Counted from the stretch's first letter, positions 6,819-14,253 are shown. The stretch: DNA of 14,431 bases from Firmicutes bacterium UBA5420 (GCA_002409455.1 DHNI01000145.1:11491-25921), one strand, 5' to 3'. A program made the numbers and translations. The notes: generated from the letters alone by a model not told the origin.

Positions 6819-8868
6819 TTGATTGTACCCTCCTATAGCTTTCAAGCTCCCAATCGGCCCGTACAAGTCGGGCCACAACCACCATCATATCATCATCCAC
6901 ACGGCCATCCGCTACGTCAATGCTATCGGCAAGAATGGCTCCGGCCATGACTGACATGTCTTCGGACTCCTGCAGACGCCTCAGATTCCAACACATCCAC
7001 TCATCCTTCCGAGCGACACTGCGCTGGGCGTCCAAGACGCCATCGGTGGTCATGACTAACACTTCTCCTTCCTGCAGCATTCTCCTATCGGATTCAACAT
7101 CAACCTGTGATAAAACGCCAACGGGAAGTGTGTGGTTATAGATAATCTCCACCTCACGGCCTCGCTTGATGAAGCTTGGAGCTGCACCGATCTTCACAAA
7201 TTCTAGTTGACCCGAAAAGAGATCGACCACAACTAGATCGATGGTGACAAACATATCATCTTGATTACGCAAGATCAGCAAACGGTTGATCAAAGACATG
7301 GAAGTAGCCAGATCATAGCCCGCCTTAATCATACGCTCCAAAAGACGAAGCGCCACATTGCTTTCTGTGTGAGCCTTGAGACCTACCCCCATCCCATCGC
7401 TCAATACAATAGCAACTTTGCTAGAGGCGATCTCAAAGGTGATCTGATTGTCCCCCGACACTTCTTCACTGGCCACCTTCGCCTTTCCAATTTCTATTTT
7501 GTAATTTGGGCAGGGAGCTATTTTAAACCCGCAGGTTTTCTCTAATTGGCAATTGCAGCTCGTAACGCCGTAACGCTGCGATTCGATGGTACCACTAGCA
7601 AAATCTGCAACCTCACGGCAAAAACAGCCCGTGCTGCACGGCTCTTTCCTGGCTCCATAGATCTCAAACCCATCGAGGGTGGGCAATACGGTAATATGAG
7701 AAAGATCCTCTTGGGAAAACTGTCGCAGCAAAACCTCCTCTAGCTCCTTGGTAAAGGCCGCCTCAGGCGAGAAGGATGTCTTCATAGTCTTCAATAATTC
7801 CGCCATGCTATGCATCTGTCTGTGAAAGAGAGGGTTTTCATTATCCAGCAGGTTATTCTCCAATTCCTCAAAAACGGTCAGATAGCCATCGATTTTCTGG
7901 TCAAATACTTTCTTCAGATGCTCATCATAGCCACGATTTTGCTTTTGAAAGGGATCCGTACCTGGTACGATGCGGGCCAGGAGGTTTAGACACTCTTGAG
8001 GTACACGCCGCGCTATCCAAACAGCGGTGAGTATAACAAAGAGCCACGAGATTGTCTCAGCATCTGCAGGTCCCGAGGCAGAAAAAACCAGAGCCAGAAG
8101 GGGGCCTACGTAGTAGCCCCAACTGAACTTGTGCAAAAAGCCAGTCAACAGGCTGGCAATCACAATAAAGAGAACCATCTGAACGGGTTCCCCCAAAAGA
8201 AGCACTAGAAGCGCCAAGGCAGGCCCTAAGACGCACGAAACGCCCAGCCCGCCCAAGCGTGCCCCCAACGCAATCAGAGCACAAACCAAGAACAGACGGG
8301 GCGAGAATCCTCCCCAGCTCCAGCTAACGGAGACAATGAGTGTTAAGGCAAACAAGAACGAATATAGCTCAGCCCAACCCAATTGCTTCTCAAAGCAACG
8401 CTCAAGGGCGGGATACAGCAATCTATAAATAAATACCGCAAAGACACATTCAGTCACAGCCACGATAACGACCATGGGAATGGGTTGCAGGAGATAGTGC
8501 AAAACAAGCTTGACTCCAAGAATGCTGCAAATCAGCCAAGCCCTTCCCTTCCTTTCACTTGCTCCCGGCGCAAAAGAAATAACAGCCAAGGCCCCATAAT
8601 AAGGCAAAGCCTGCCAGAAACCAACATAACTTGTTAGCCCCAAAACAACCCCTAAAAGCGGAAGTCCCAGGTGTCTAGGCCTTAGCCTTCGAAAAGCTGC
8701 TACCAATGCCAGACCAAAGGGCCAGATTTCGCCGAAGATAGCTGCTCTTCCTGCTAAAAATCCAATCATGCCCCAGGCAAGCGGTGAATTGGCCCAGCCA
8801 ATCAGCACTTGGTACAACTTCAATCTACCCTCACCTGATGATACAGGGAACAACAGCGTCTTCGCCAC
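6811..8868 (-). CDS. spoIIE: Stage II sporulation protein E, PP2C-type phosphatase
   Basis: SpoIIE sits at the polar septum, interacts with FtsZ and dephosphorylates SpoIIAA, which releases sigma-F in the forespore. The start is the GTG at 8868, eight bases after AAGGAG; the TTG at 8886 lies before this site. The 685 residues begin with about ten hydrophobic segments (20-290), then a helical linker (about 300-395), then a cysteine-rich stretch at about 410-455 (CSTGCFC, CNCQLEKTCGF, PCP). The PP2C domain runs from about 471 to the end. Its metal and catalytic motifs are SGD (471), LSDGMG (489-494), MTTDG (606-610) and DDDMMVVVAR (658-667). KIGAAPSFIKRG and LPVGVLSQ are typical SpoIIE sequences. 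B. subtilis SpoIIE has about 827 residues, and most of the difference lies in the central region (about 170 versus 270). The TAG stop overlaps the tilS start. A Spo0A-type promoter precedes it. Confidence 0.96.
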   Translation of the reverse strand: MAKTLLFPVSSGEGRLKLYQVLIGWANSPLAWGMIGFLAGRAAIFGEIWPFGLALVAAFRRLRPRHLGLPLLGVVLGLTSYVGFWQALPYYGALAVISFAPGASERKGRAWLICSILGVKLVLHYLLQPIPMVVIVAVTECVFAVFIYRLLYPALERCFEKQLGWAELYSFLFALTLIVSVSWSWGGFSPRLFLVCALIALGARLGGLGVSCVLGPALALLVLLLGEPVQMVLFIVIASLLTGFLHKFSWGYYVGPLLALVFSASGPADAETISWLFVILTAVWIARRVPQECLNLLARIVPGTDPFQKQNRGYDEHLKKVFDQKIDGYLTVFEELENNLLDNENPLFHRQMHSMAELLKTMKTSFSPEAAFTKELEEVLLRQFSQEDLSHITVLPTLDGFEIYGARKEPCSTGCFCREVADFASGTIESQRYGVTSCNCQLEKTCGFKIAPCPNYKIEIGKAKVASEEVSGDNQITFEIASSKVAIVLSDGMGVGLKAHTESNVALRLLERMIKAGYDLATSMSLINRLLILRNQDDMFVTIDLVVVDLFSGQLEFVKIGAAPSFIKRGREVEIIYNHTLPVGVLSQVDVESDRRMLQEGEVLVMTTDGVLDAQRSVARKDEWMCWNLRRLQESEDMSVMAGAILADSIDVADGRVDDDMMVVVARLVRADWELESYRRVQSSG

Positions 8869-8895
8869 ACAATCATCTCCTTCCAACCACTATTA

Positions 8896-8929
8896 ACCAT
8901 AGCAAGAAAACGCAAAGAGATATGTCGAA
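8896..8929 (-). promoter_or_regulatory. Spo0A-controlled promoter of spoIIE (0A box plus 21-bp spacer)
   Basis: TGTCGAA on the plus strand (8923-8929) is a perfect 0A box. Read on the minus strand it is TTCGACA, whose last six bases serve as a -35-like hexamer. A 21-bp spacer leads to TATGGT (8896-8901). The known B. subtilis spoIIE and spoIIG promoters likewise have -10 and -35 elements about 21-22 bp apart and depend on phosphorylated Spo0A. The predicted start site is about 20 nt before the GTG. Only one clear 0A box is visible. Confidence 0.7.
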
Positions 8930-8975
8930 GACTGTGGAAAAGGCAGATCAATTGTCCAAATTTCTCGATAAAAAC

Positions 8976-9001
8976 GAAAAAGCCCTACAAATTTTGTAGG
9001 G
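8976..9001 (-). terminator. Rho-independent terminator of the tRNA-Met gene
   Basis: The minus strand carries CCCTACAAAATTTGTAGGG (8983-9001), a near-perfect 19-nt palindrome, followed by CTTTTTCGTTTTT. It lies 14 bp after the tRNA 3' end and separates the tRNA from spoIIE. Confidence 0.85.
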
Positions 9002-9015
9002 TTTTGTGGCTTTTT

Positions 9016-9092
9016 TGGTAGCGGCGGCTGGATTTGAACCAGCGACTCTACGGGTATGAACCGTATGCTCTGACCAACTGAGCTACGCCGCC
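9016..9092 (-). tRNA. tRNA-Met (anticodon CAT), elongator type
   Basis: The cloverleaf has a 7-bp acceptor stem (GGCGGCG with CGCCGCT, G1-U72 wobble), anticodon stem TACGG/CCGTA with loop TTCATAC, T arm GCTGG-TTCAAAT-CCAGC, and A73 with encoded CCA. It closely resembles the elongator tRNA-Met of Bacillus. It lacks the initiator features (unpaired first position, three G-C pairs in the anticodon stem). It is not the lysidine-modified tRNA-Ile(CAT), whose Bacillus acceptor stem differs. A tRNA-Met gene in front of spoIIE is conserved gene order in Bacillus. Confidence 0.93.
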
Positions 9093-9104
9093 ATGACATT
9101 GTTT

Positions 9105-9133
9105 ATTATATCGAGGGATTCCCCCAAAGTCAA
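9105..9133 (-). promoter_or_regulatory. Strong sigma-A promoter of tRNA-Met
   Basis: On the minus strand: TTGACT (9128-9133), a 17-bp spacer and TATAAT (9105-9110), about 12 bp before the tRNA 5' end at 9092. The spacer contains the small palindrome GGGATTCCC (read on the plus strand, 9115-9123). Confidence 0.85.
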
Positions 9134-9171
9134 GGAGGACTTTCGGGCGAATTTCCAGCTGAGTTGACCAG

Positions 9172-9192
9172 CGGGTTGCCCTACGGGTTGCC
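9172..9192. repeat. Tandem 9-bp direct repeat
   Basis: CGGGTTGCC occurs at 9172-9180 and again at 9184-9192 in the 208-bp gap between the tRNA-Met gene and the YibE/F gene. Two copies alone may be chance. Apart from the two promoters, nothing else is recognisable in this gap. Confidence 0.35.
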
Positions 9193-9251
9193 AGCGCAGC
9201 GGCCAACAGCTCGCATTTCCCGAAAAGCTTCCAACCAGGTTCTCCCCGTGC

Positions 9252-9257
9252 TATAAT
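9252..9257 (+). promoter_or_regulatory. Probable extended -10 promoter of the yibE/F gene
   Basis: TGC-TATAAT gives an extended -10 box at 9249-9257, with TTCCAA (9229-9234) as a weak -35 at 17 bp. The start site would be near 9264, leaving a leader of about 35 nt with GGAGG at 9286-9290. This rules out a protein start at 9256. Confidence 0.6.
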
Positions 9258-9300
9258 GAACAACATAGAGAAATCTGCACTACCTGGAGGTAATTTCGTG

Positions 9301-10392
9301 ATGCGATATCTACAAATCCTAGGCACCTTCCTACTTGTCCTTACCTTAAGCACCGGCGTCTTGGCAGCAACCTACCAGGCACGCGTGATCAGCGTAAATT
9401 CTGCGGTTCCACAACCCTATGCAGAAGAAGGATGGGAAAGCCAGATTATAACAGTGCGCCTTTTATCAGGTCCCCATAAGAACCAAAATATTGAGATACT
9501 GCACACGCTCACCGGGCACCCTTATCATGATCTAGTGGTCAGTGAAGGAAATCGCGTGATAGTAGAAGGCGATTTCAGCGGAACCGATCCAGAGTATTAC
9601 TTAAGCGACTTTGCCAGAGGTACGCCCCTGGCCGTAGTTACCATTCTTTTTATCCTCTCTGTTGTGCTCATTGGAGGCCGCCAGGGAGTGAAGGCCGTCA
9701 TCTCCTTAGTTGGCATGGGCGTCGTGATTGTAACCATGATCCTTCCTCTGGTCTTGAGGGGCTACAATCCCATTGTGGTAACGGTGGGGTTATCCTCAGT
9801 TTTGACAGGACTTTTCATCCTCTTTGTGGCCGGTTACAGTAAGAAAACGGCTGCAGCCGTGTGCGGAACTGTAGGAGGCCTTGTGACTGCAGGAATTCTT
9901 GCCTACATCGGTGGTGTAGCCGGCCACCTCACAGGGCTCGCTTCGAGCGAAGCACAAATGCTGCAGTACATCGATTCCTCAATTGATTTTCAGGGTTTGC
10001 TCTTCTCTGGCATGATCATCGGGGCCCTAGGTGCAATTTTGGACGTTGGGATCAGCATTGCATCTGCCATGGAACAAATCAAAGAAGCCGATCCCACAAC
10101 CGACTTCAAAACGCTCTTTTCTAGAGGAATCTTGGTGGGCAGAGATCTAATAGCCACTATGTCCAACACCCTAATTCTGGCCTATGTTGGTTCTTCTCTT
10201 CCTTTATTGCTCCTTTTTCACGCAAGCCAAAGTAGCTGGAGTGAAGTCTTAAACCTGGATATGGTGGCCTCTGAAGTTATCCGAGCCATGACCGGAAGTA
10301 TCGGTTTGACCCTGGCGATTCCCATTACCGCCCTGGTCTCTGCTCTACTCCTTGTCAAGCCGCAAGACAAAAGCCAAAATATGGGCAATTAG
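9301..10392 (+). CDS. YibE/F family multi-pass membrane protein
   Basis: The protein belongs to the YibE/F-like family, whose function is not known. GGAGG (9286-9290) precedes adjacent GTG (9298) and ATG (9301) codons; the ATG is taken, but the GTG is equally well spaced. The 363 residues start with a cleavable signal peptide (RYLQILGTFLLVLTLSTGVLA, likely cut after VLA). A soluble beta-rich extracytoplasmic domain of about 90 residues follows (QARVISVNSA..., then ITVRLLSGPHKNQNIEI, and GNRVIVEGD). The rest holds seven or eight hydrophobic segments from about residue 108 to the end, with the family motif GMIIGALGAILDVGISIASAMEQI at about 238-262. The 3' end overlaps the opposite-strand flhB-like gene by 48 bp. 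The nearby promoter is its own, and no partner gene is next to it. Confidence 0.85.
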   Translation: MRYLQILGTFLLVLTLSTGVLAATYQARVISVNSAVPQPYAEEGWESQIITVRLLSGPHKNQNIEILHTLTGHPYHDLVVSEGNRVIVEGDFSGTDPEYYLSDFARGTPLAVVTILFILSVVLIGGRQGVKAVISLVGMGVVIVTMILPLVLRGYNPIVVTVGLSSVLTGLFILFVAGYSKKTAAAVCGTVGGLVTAGILAYIGGVAGHLTGLASSEAQMLQYIDSSIDFQGLLFSGMIIGALGAILDVGISIASAMEQIKEADPTTDFKTLFSRGILVGRDLIATMSNTLILAYVGSSLPLLLLFHASQSSWSEVLNLDMVASEVIRAMTGSIGLTLAIPITALVSALLLVKPQDKSQNMGN

Positions 10393-10593
10393 CTCATAGA
10401 GCTCAGGTGGAACTTCCGAGCCCACTGGTAGCCGAACGAGAGCCTCTACTAACTCACGATGCTCATAGAAAGGGATCTCGTTGTTAGTGGCTATCTCCAT
10501 GATCTTCTCCGCTATAAAACCTTGCCCCGAAGCAACCACTTCTGGGGCTTGGTTTTTCTGGCGGTCATACCGTAACGCCACTGCCTTGCGCAT
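10345..10593 (-). CDS. FlhB C-terminal-domain protein, YlqH type (EscU/YscU/HrcU family)
   Basis: The 82 residues match the cytoplasmic C-terminal part of FlhB, the export-apparatus protein that switches flagellar secretion from hook to filament substrates. MRKAVALRYDRQKNQAPEVVASGQGFIAEKIMEIA corresponds to the stretch that follows the autocleaved NPTH motif in FlhB. PPELYELIAHILAFVLRL is the family's C-terminal helix. NPTH itself, the membrane part and the cleavage site are absent, so the protein starts as a ready-made FlhB-C piece, like B. subtilis YlqH. The start is the ATG at 10593 with GGGGG seven bases upstream. It overlaps the FliK-like gene by 29 bp, and FliK is the natural partner of FlhB-C. 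Its stop lies inside the opposite-strand yibE/F gene. Its role outside flagella is not established. Confidence 0.88.
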   Translation of the reverse strand: MRKAVALRYDRQKNQAPEVVASGQGFIAEKIMEIATNNEIPFYEHRELVEALVRLPVGSEVPPELYELIAHILAFVLRLDKE

Positions 10594-11650
10594 CAGCCCA
10601 CCCCCTGACCTTGAGCTCCCTAGGATTCCATCCAGCAGCACCCAATTCCAGCTCCAACTCTTTAAGCGCACCCTCCATACATTCTGGCCGCTTACTAACC
10701 TTCAGGGTAACTGTCACAGCCTTGCCCTGCACAAACAGCTCTGCTCCCACCAGACCCCAAGTGGAGGTTGGAATCGTAAGCTCCACACGATAACTCTTTT
10801 CTCCCTCACCCTCGTCCTTCGAGGTAGTTTTATCTCTTGTAATTCGAATCCAGGTTGCATGCAAATCATCTTCACGTAAAAAGGGTAGTGCGAGTACATA
10901 TTCAGATTGATTCGGGTTACTCTGCCTATCCAACAAAGACTCCACGAAACGCTCTTCTACAAGAAGGCGGGCCAGTGCCTTAAAGGACTCACCCTCAAAA
11001 GGCCTCTTGCTCCAGCGAGCACGGCTCTCCAAGCTGGGCTGCTCTAAGAGCTCCTGAAGATCGGGGGAAAGGCTCTCCCGGGCCCCTGCTAGAAGGGCAT
11101 CGCCAACAGGCTTAGCCTTCCATTGCCCCACCATAGCCAGCAACTCTGGTTTGAGAGGAAACTTGGCCTGTAACACTAAGAAGGCTTCTTCGAGCTGCCC
11201 CTGTTCAGCCCAAGGCAGAAGGGACCACACCAAAGATTCCTGAAGCGGAAACCCCCTGTCCAATAGACCCTGAGCCACTAGGACCGCCTCCTCTGTGGGA
11301 GGAATATTGAGCTCCACTAAAACCTGCTCTAGTTGTTTGGAACCTAGCGTATGCTGATCCACTGAGACCTGCGTAAATGGTTGATGGGGAAGCATCTTCA
11401 AAGCGAGGCCTCCATCCTCCTTTGTGAGCTCCACACCCTGCCCCGGAGCTAAAGAGCGCCCCTGCAGAGGCAAGGGCAACTCCATTTCGGTTTCTTCATT
11501 CTGCAAGACAATAAAGATAGAGGAGGGCGTGACGCGCCGAACCGTGCCACGGAGCACATCCACTTCAGCTAAAAGCTTCAACAAAGTGTGAACTGTGTTG
11601 GGCACGGGCGAATGTAGCTTGGCATCTGACGGACAAATGTTAATACGCAT
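10565..11650 (-). CDS. FliK-like hook-length-control domain protein, YlqG type
   Basis: This is a soluble protein of 361 residues, started at the ATG at 11650 with GGAGG nine bases upstream. The N-terminal part (about 25-90) looks like a small beta domain (LRGTVRRVTPSSIFIVLQ, then GQGVELTKEDGGLAL). The middle is helical and rich in Leu, Glu and Gln. The C-terminal part (about 270-350; RVELTIPTSTWGLVGAELFVQG, then VTVTLKV, and LKELELELGAAGWNPRELKVR) fits the Flg_hook domain of FliK, which binds FlhB-C to set the secretion switch. That similarity, plus the following flhB-C gene, makes it a counterpart of B. subtilis YlqG beside YlqH. It is 22 bp after the permease gene and overlaps the next gene by 29 bp, so it is probably co-transcribed. 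The FliK assignment rests on weak sequence likeness and strong context. Confidence 0.68.
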   Translation of the reverse strand: MRINICPSDAKLHSPVPNTVHTLLKLLAEVDVLRGTVRRVTPSSIFIVLQNEETEMELPLPLQGRSLAPGQGVELTKEDGGLALKMLPHQPFTQVSVDQHTLGSKQLEQVLVELNIPPTEEAVLVAQGLLDRGFPLQESLVWSLLPWAEQGQLEEAFLVLQAKFPLKPELLAMVGQWKAKPVGDALLAGARESLSPDLQELLEQPSLESRARWSKRPFEGESFKALARLLVEERFVESLLDRQSNPNQSEYVLALPFLREDDLHATWIRITRDKTTSKDEGEGEKSYRVELTIPTSTWGLVGAELFVQGKAVTVTLKVSKRPECMEGALKELELELGAAGWNPRELKVRGWADAQGSGVTV

Positions 11651-11672
11651 CGAATCCAGCCTCCTAGAGCAT

Positions 11673-12929
11673 CTAACCTCGAACGAGGGTCAGTACTTGG
11701 CGGAGCGTCGGGCGCTTTCCATACATCAATACTCCAATGCGGTAAATCTTCCCAGATACCCAGGCACCAACGAGCACCGAGGCTAGCAAAATGAGTACAG
11801 AGGCTAAGACCTCTAGCACCGAGGGACTTCCTAGCACAATGCGCGAAAACATTACCATAGGTGAGGTAAAAGGAATGAGAGAAGCGGCTACAGCAAAGGT
11901 ACTATTAGGGTTCAAAAATGAAATATAAGCGCCAAAGAACCCTACTATAATCAACATCATGATAATGGAAACAACTTGACTGACTTCCTCAACCCGTGAC
12001 ACCAAAGCACCGGCCGCCGCAAATATGGAGGCATAAAGAAAATAGCCTAAGACAAAGTAGAGACCAAACCACAACACGGTATCAAGGGGAATTGTGCTAA
12101 GGGGCTCACTTACACCAAGCACCATCCCTAAGGCACCAGAGGCTCCTATAGTGTTCATAAGTAGGCCTGTGCCAGTCCAAATCAAAAACTGCAAGAGGCC
12201 CAAAGAACCGACACCTATAATCTTGCCCAACATCAGTTCTAAGGGTTTCACTGTGGAAATCATCACTTCCATAATGCGCGAACTCTTCTCTTCTGCCACA
12301 CCCGAAGCCACCATGTTACCGTACATGATCAAGGCCATATAAATCATGAAAAGCAGGAAGTAGGCTAACACCATGGCCTGGGTATGGGCGGCACTATCTA
12401 CCTCTTCTCCATCCACGCCTAAAGGTGACACCTCCCGTACGCGGAGATCAGCACGACGAAAAAGGCTGGCCATATCTTCCGCAGAAAGCCCTAGACGTAC
12501 AGCATTCTGGCGACTTACTGCAAGATTAAGGATGGTTTCAATTTCGTCATTAAGCATCACATTGCTCACATCGGGTGACACGAGTGTGTACAGAGGGCCA
12601 TCCACGAGTAAGAGGCCCGATAAGCCCTCATCAAGAACCATACGGTATGCTTCACGCTCGTCGAGATCGCTGCCTGAACGCACCGTAAAACCCTCCCGTT
12701 CCACGCTCACCTGTTCTAAATAGGGTAATATGCTACTCTCTCCAGGTTGTTCATAGATCACCAGATCAATATGCGACGGGGTCATGCTCTCTGACAGCCG
12801 TTGGAGCAAGGGAGGCAAAAATGATGAGCCCACAAAGACGACGATACCCAGTATTGTTGTGATAATATAGGCAGCTCCCTTAACCCGAGAAGTAAACTCA
12901 CGTTTCACCAAAATGGGTATCATGCTCAT
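11673..12929 (-). CDS. ABC-2 type transporter permease, NatB/YhaP-like
   Basis: This is the membrane subunit of an exporter of the NatAB/YhaQP type; B. subtilis NatAB exports sodium. The 418 residues show an N-terminal cytoplasmic start and TM1 (19-40), then a large extracytoplasmic domain of about 140 residues (45-185). Five more hydrophobic segments lie at about 186-208, 237-262, 285-310, 316-338 and 370-392. The cytoplasmic loop EEKSSRIMEVMISTVKPLEL (213-232) is a family signature, as is the tail KIYRIGVLMYGKRPTL. The ATG overlaps the ATPase stop as ATGA, which indicates translational coupling with that subunit. The fliK-like gene follows after 22 bp. The actual substrate (sodium, a lantibiotic or a lipid-like compound) cannot be told from the sequence. 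Confidence 0.9.
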   Translation of the reverse strand: MSMIPILVKREFTSRVKGAAYIITTILGIVVFVGSSFLPPLLQRLSESMTPSHIDLVIYEQPGESSILPYLEQVSVEREGFTVRSGSDLDEREAYRMVLDEGLSGLLLVDGPLYTLVSPDVSNVMLNDEIETILNLAVSRQNAVRLGLSAEDMASLFRRADLRVREVSPLGVDGEEVDSAAHTQAMVLAYFLLFMIYMALIMYGNMVASGVAEEKSSRIMEVMISTVKPLELMLGKIIGVGSLGLLQFLIWTGTGLLMNTIGASGALGMVLGVSEPLSTIPLDTVLWFGLYFVLGYFLYASIFAAAGALVSRVEEVSQVVSIIMMLIIVGFFGAYISFLNPNSTFAVAASLIPFTSPMVMFSRIVLGSPSVLEVLASVLILLASVLVGAWVSGKIYRIGVLMYGKRPTLRQVLTLVRG

Positions 12930-13822
12930 GCCCCCACACCTACCTTCTCCACAAAAATCTGATCAAGGGATGGTTCGACTAATTCAAAACGAATCACTTG
13001 ACCAGCCTGCATGGCTTCCCTCAACACAGAATTAGGATCGGCATTCTCGCCTAAGCGAAACTCCTGATAATCAGCACGGGATGCCAAGAGCTCCAGTCCT
13101 GGTATCTTATACCAGAAGTCCTCGTTACCTTCTAAAGAAATCCTTAGGATCTGCCTGCCCATGGATCGTTTAATCTGTTTTAGATTGCCATGTAAAACTA
13201 GATGCCCCTGATCAATCAACACAATATCCTCGCAAATTTCTTCTACTTGATCCATGCGATGGCTAGAGAAAATGATCGTCTTTCCCCTTTTGTGCGCTTC
13301 TAACAACACTTCTTTAAGTAGAGCCGTATTCACTGGATCTAAACCACTAAAGGGTTCGTCTAAAACGAGCAACTCAGGGTCGTGGAGCATGGTTCCTATC
13401 GTTTGAACTTTCTGTTGGTTGCCCTTCGACAATTCTTCAATGCGTTTGTGGCGCAGTTCACCCAGATCAAACCGTTCAATCCAGCGCGCGGTCTCTATGT
13501 GAGCCTTACGCTTGTCGAGTCCATGAATGCGTCCCAAAAACTCTAGATGCTCTACCACCCGCATCTTGGGATAAAGTCCCCGTTCTTCTGGCAAGTAGCC
13601 AAAAAAACCTCGTCCTAATCGATGAAAGGGCGTGCCATCCCAAGTCACTTGCCCTTCGTCGGGTCTAATGATGTCAAGAACCACCCGCATGGTGGTTGTC
13701 TTTCCCGCGCCATTGGGCCCCAGGAATCCAAAGAGGGATCCCCTTTGGACAGAGAAGCTCAAGTTATCCACTGCGGTGACATCTCGAAAGCGTTTGGTAA
13801 TTTCTGTTGCGATCAATGACAT
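12926..13822 (-). CDS. ABC transporter ATP-binding protein, NatA/YhaQ-like
   Basis: This ATPase powers the permease encoded just downstream. The start is the ATG at 13822 with GGAGG seven bases upstream; an upstream in-frame ATG at 13828 overlaps this site and is less likely. The 298 residues contain Walker A GPNGAGKT (35-42), YLPEERGLY (76-84, where the Q-loop Gln is replaced by Glu as is common in NatA/YhaQ-type proteins), and signature LSKGNQQK (131-138, in place of LSGGQ). Walker B is LLVLDEP (151-157) and the switch histidine is SSH (186-188). About 80 C-terminal residues after 215 form the DUF4162-like tail of this group (ILRISLEG, then PSLDQIFVEKVG). It lies 11 bp after the RseC-like gene and overlaps the permease start by 4 bp. 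Confidence 0.94.
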   Translation of the reverse strand: MSLIATEITKRFRDVTAVDNLSFSVQRGSLFGFLGPNGAGKTTTMRVVLDIIRPDEGQVTWDGTPFHRLGRGFFGYLPEERGLYPKMRVVEHLEFLGRIHGLDKRKAHIETARWIERFDLGELRHKRIEELSKGNQQKVQTIGTMLHDPELLVLDEPFSGLDPVNTALLKEVLLEAHKRGKTIIFSSHRMDQVEEICEDIVLIDQGHLVLHGNLKQIKRSMGRQILRISLEGNEDFWYKIPGLELLASRADYQEFRLGENADPNSVLREAMQAGQVIRFELVEPSLDQIFVEKVGVGA

Positions 13823-13833
13823 AACCATTCCTC

Positions 13834-14253
13834 CTACGAACAAGCGCGAGCGACGATTCGAAAATCTGGTTCACGATCAAAGAAACGCCTGGTTATCTTT
13901 CGGGCCGCAACGGCACCGAGCAACAAGCCTGCCACTCCGCCAAGCCCAGCCTGAGGATCACTTCCCGTGATTAAACGAGTGACAAGATAACCAATGAAGA
14001 GCGATACGAAAGGGATACCATATAGCACGACAACTGCCTTAATCAGAGGGCCAATTTCACCATCTACAATGACTTCATCGCCTATCTCGTATTGATTGCG
14101 GGTGTTACGCATCCGCACGATGTAATCCTCTGGCGGCCTATCAGGCGCGATGCGTATGCACCCTTTACAACTACCACAAGTGCGGGCTGGATCTTGGATT
14201 TCAACCACGACTTCTTTGTCCGTCTTTTCAATGACAATTCCCCTACGACGCAT
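13834..14253 (-). CDS. RseC/MucC-like (SoxR-reducing system) membrane protein
   Basis: RseC-like proteins are small inner-membrane proteins found with redox systems; E. coli RseC helps to reduce SoxR and affects sigma-E control. The 139 residues have an N-terminal beta domain with RRGIVIEKTDKEVVVEIQ and a cysteine cluster CGSCKGC (C26, C29, C32). After VRMRNTRNQYEIGDEVIVD come two hydrophobic segments (about 68-90 and 100-118) and a basic C-terminal tail with a further Cys at 137. This is the standard layout of the family. The ATG at 14253 has GGGGG about nine bases upstream. It is the first gene of a tightly packed five-gene cluster with the ABC transporter and the FliK/FlhB-like pair. No convincing promoter is seen upstream on this strand, and a divergent tRNA-Asp gene begins 90 bp away. 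Confidence 0.82.
   Translation of the reverse strand: MRRRGIVIEKTDKEVVVEIQDPARTCGSCKGCIRIAPDRPPEDYIVRMRNTRNQYEIGDEVIVDGEIGPLIKAVVVLYGIPFVSLFIGYLVTRLITGSDPQAGLGGVAGLLLGAVAARKITRRFFDREPDFRIVARACS

Noticed and set aside
8784..8999. Open frame on the plus strand across the spoIIE promoter and tRNA-Met terminator.
   Set aside because: It runs through the 0A box and a terminator palindrome, is antisense to the spoIIE start and has no recognisable domain.
9016..9092. The CAT-anticodon tRNA near tilS might be the lysidine substrate tRNA-Ile2.
   Set aside because: Acceptor and anticodon stems match the elongator tRNA-Met of Bacillus and not tRNA-Ile(CAT); a tRNA-Met at this place is conserved synteny.
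9172..9192. Direct repeat as start of a CRISPR array or iteron set.
   Set aside because: There are only two 9-bp copies three bases apart, with no further units.
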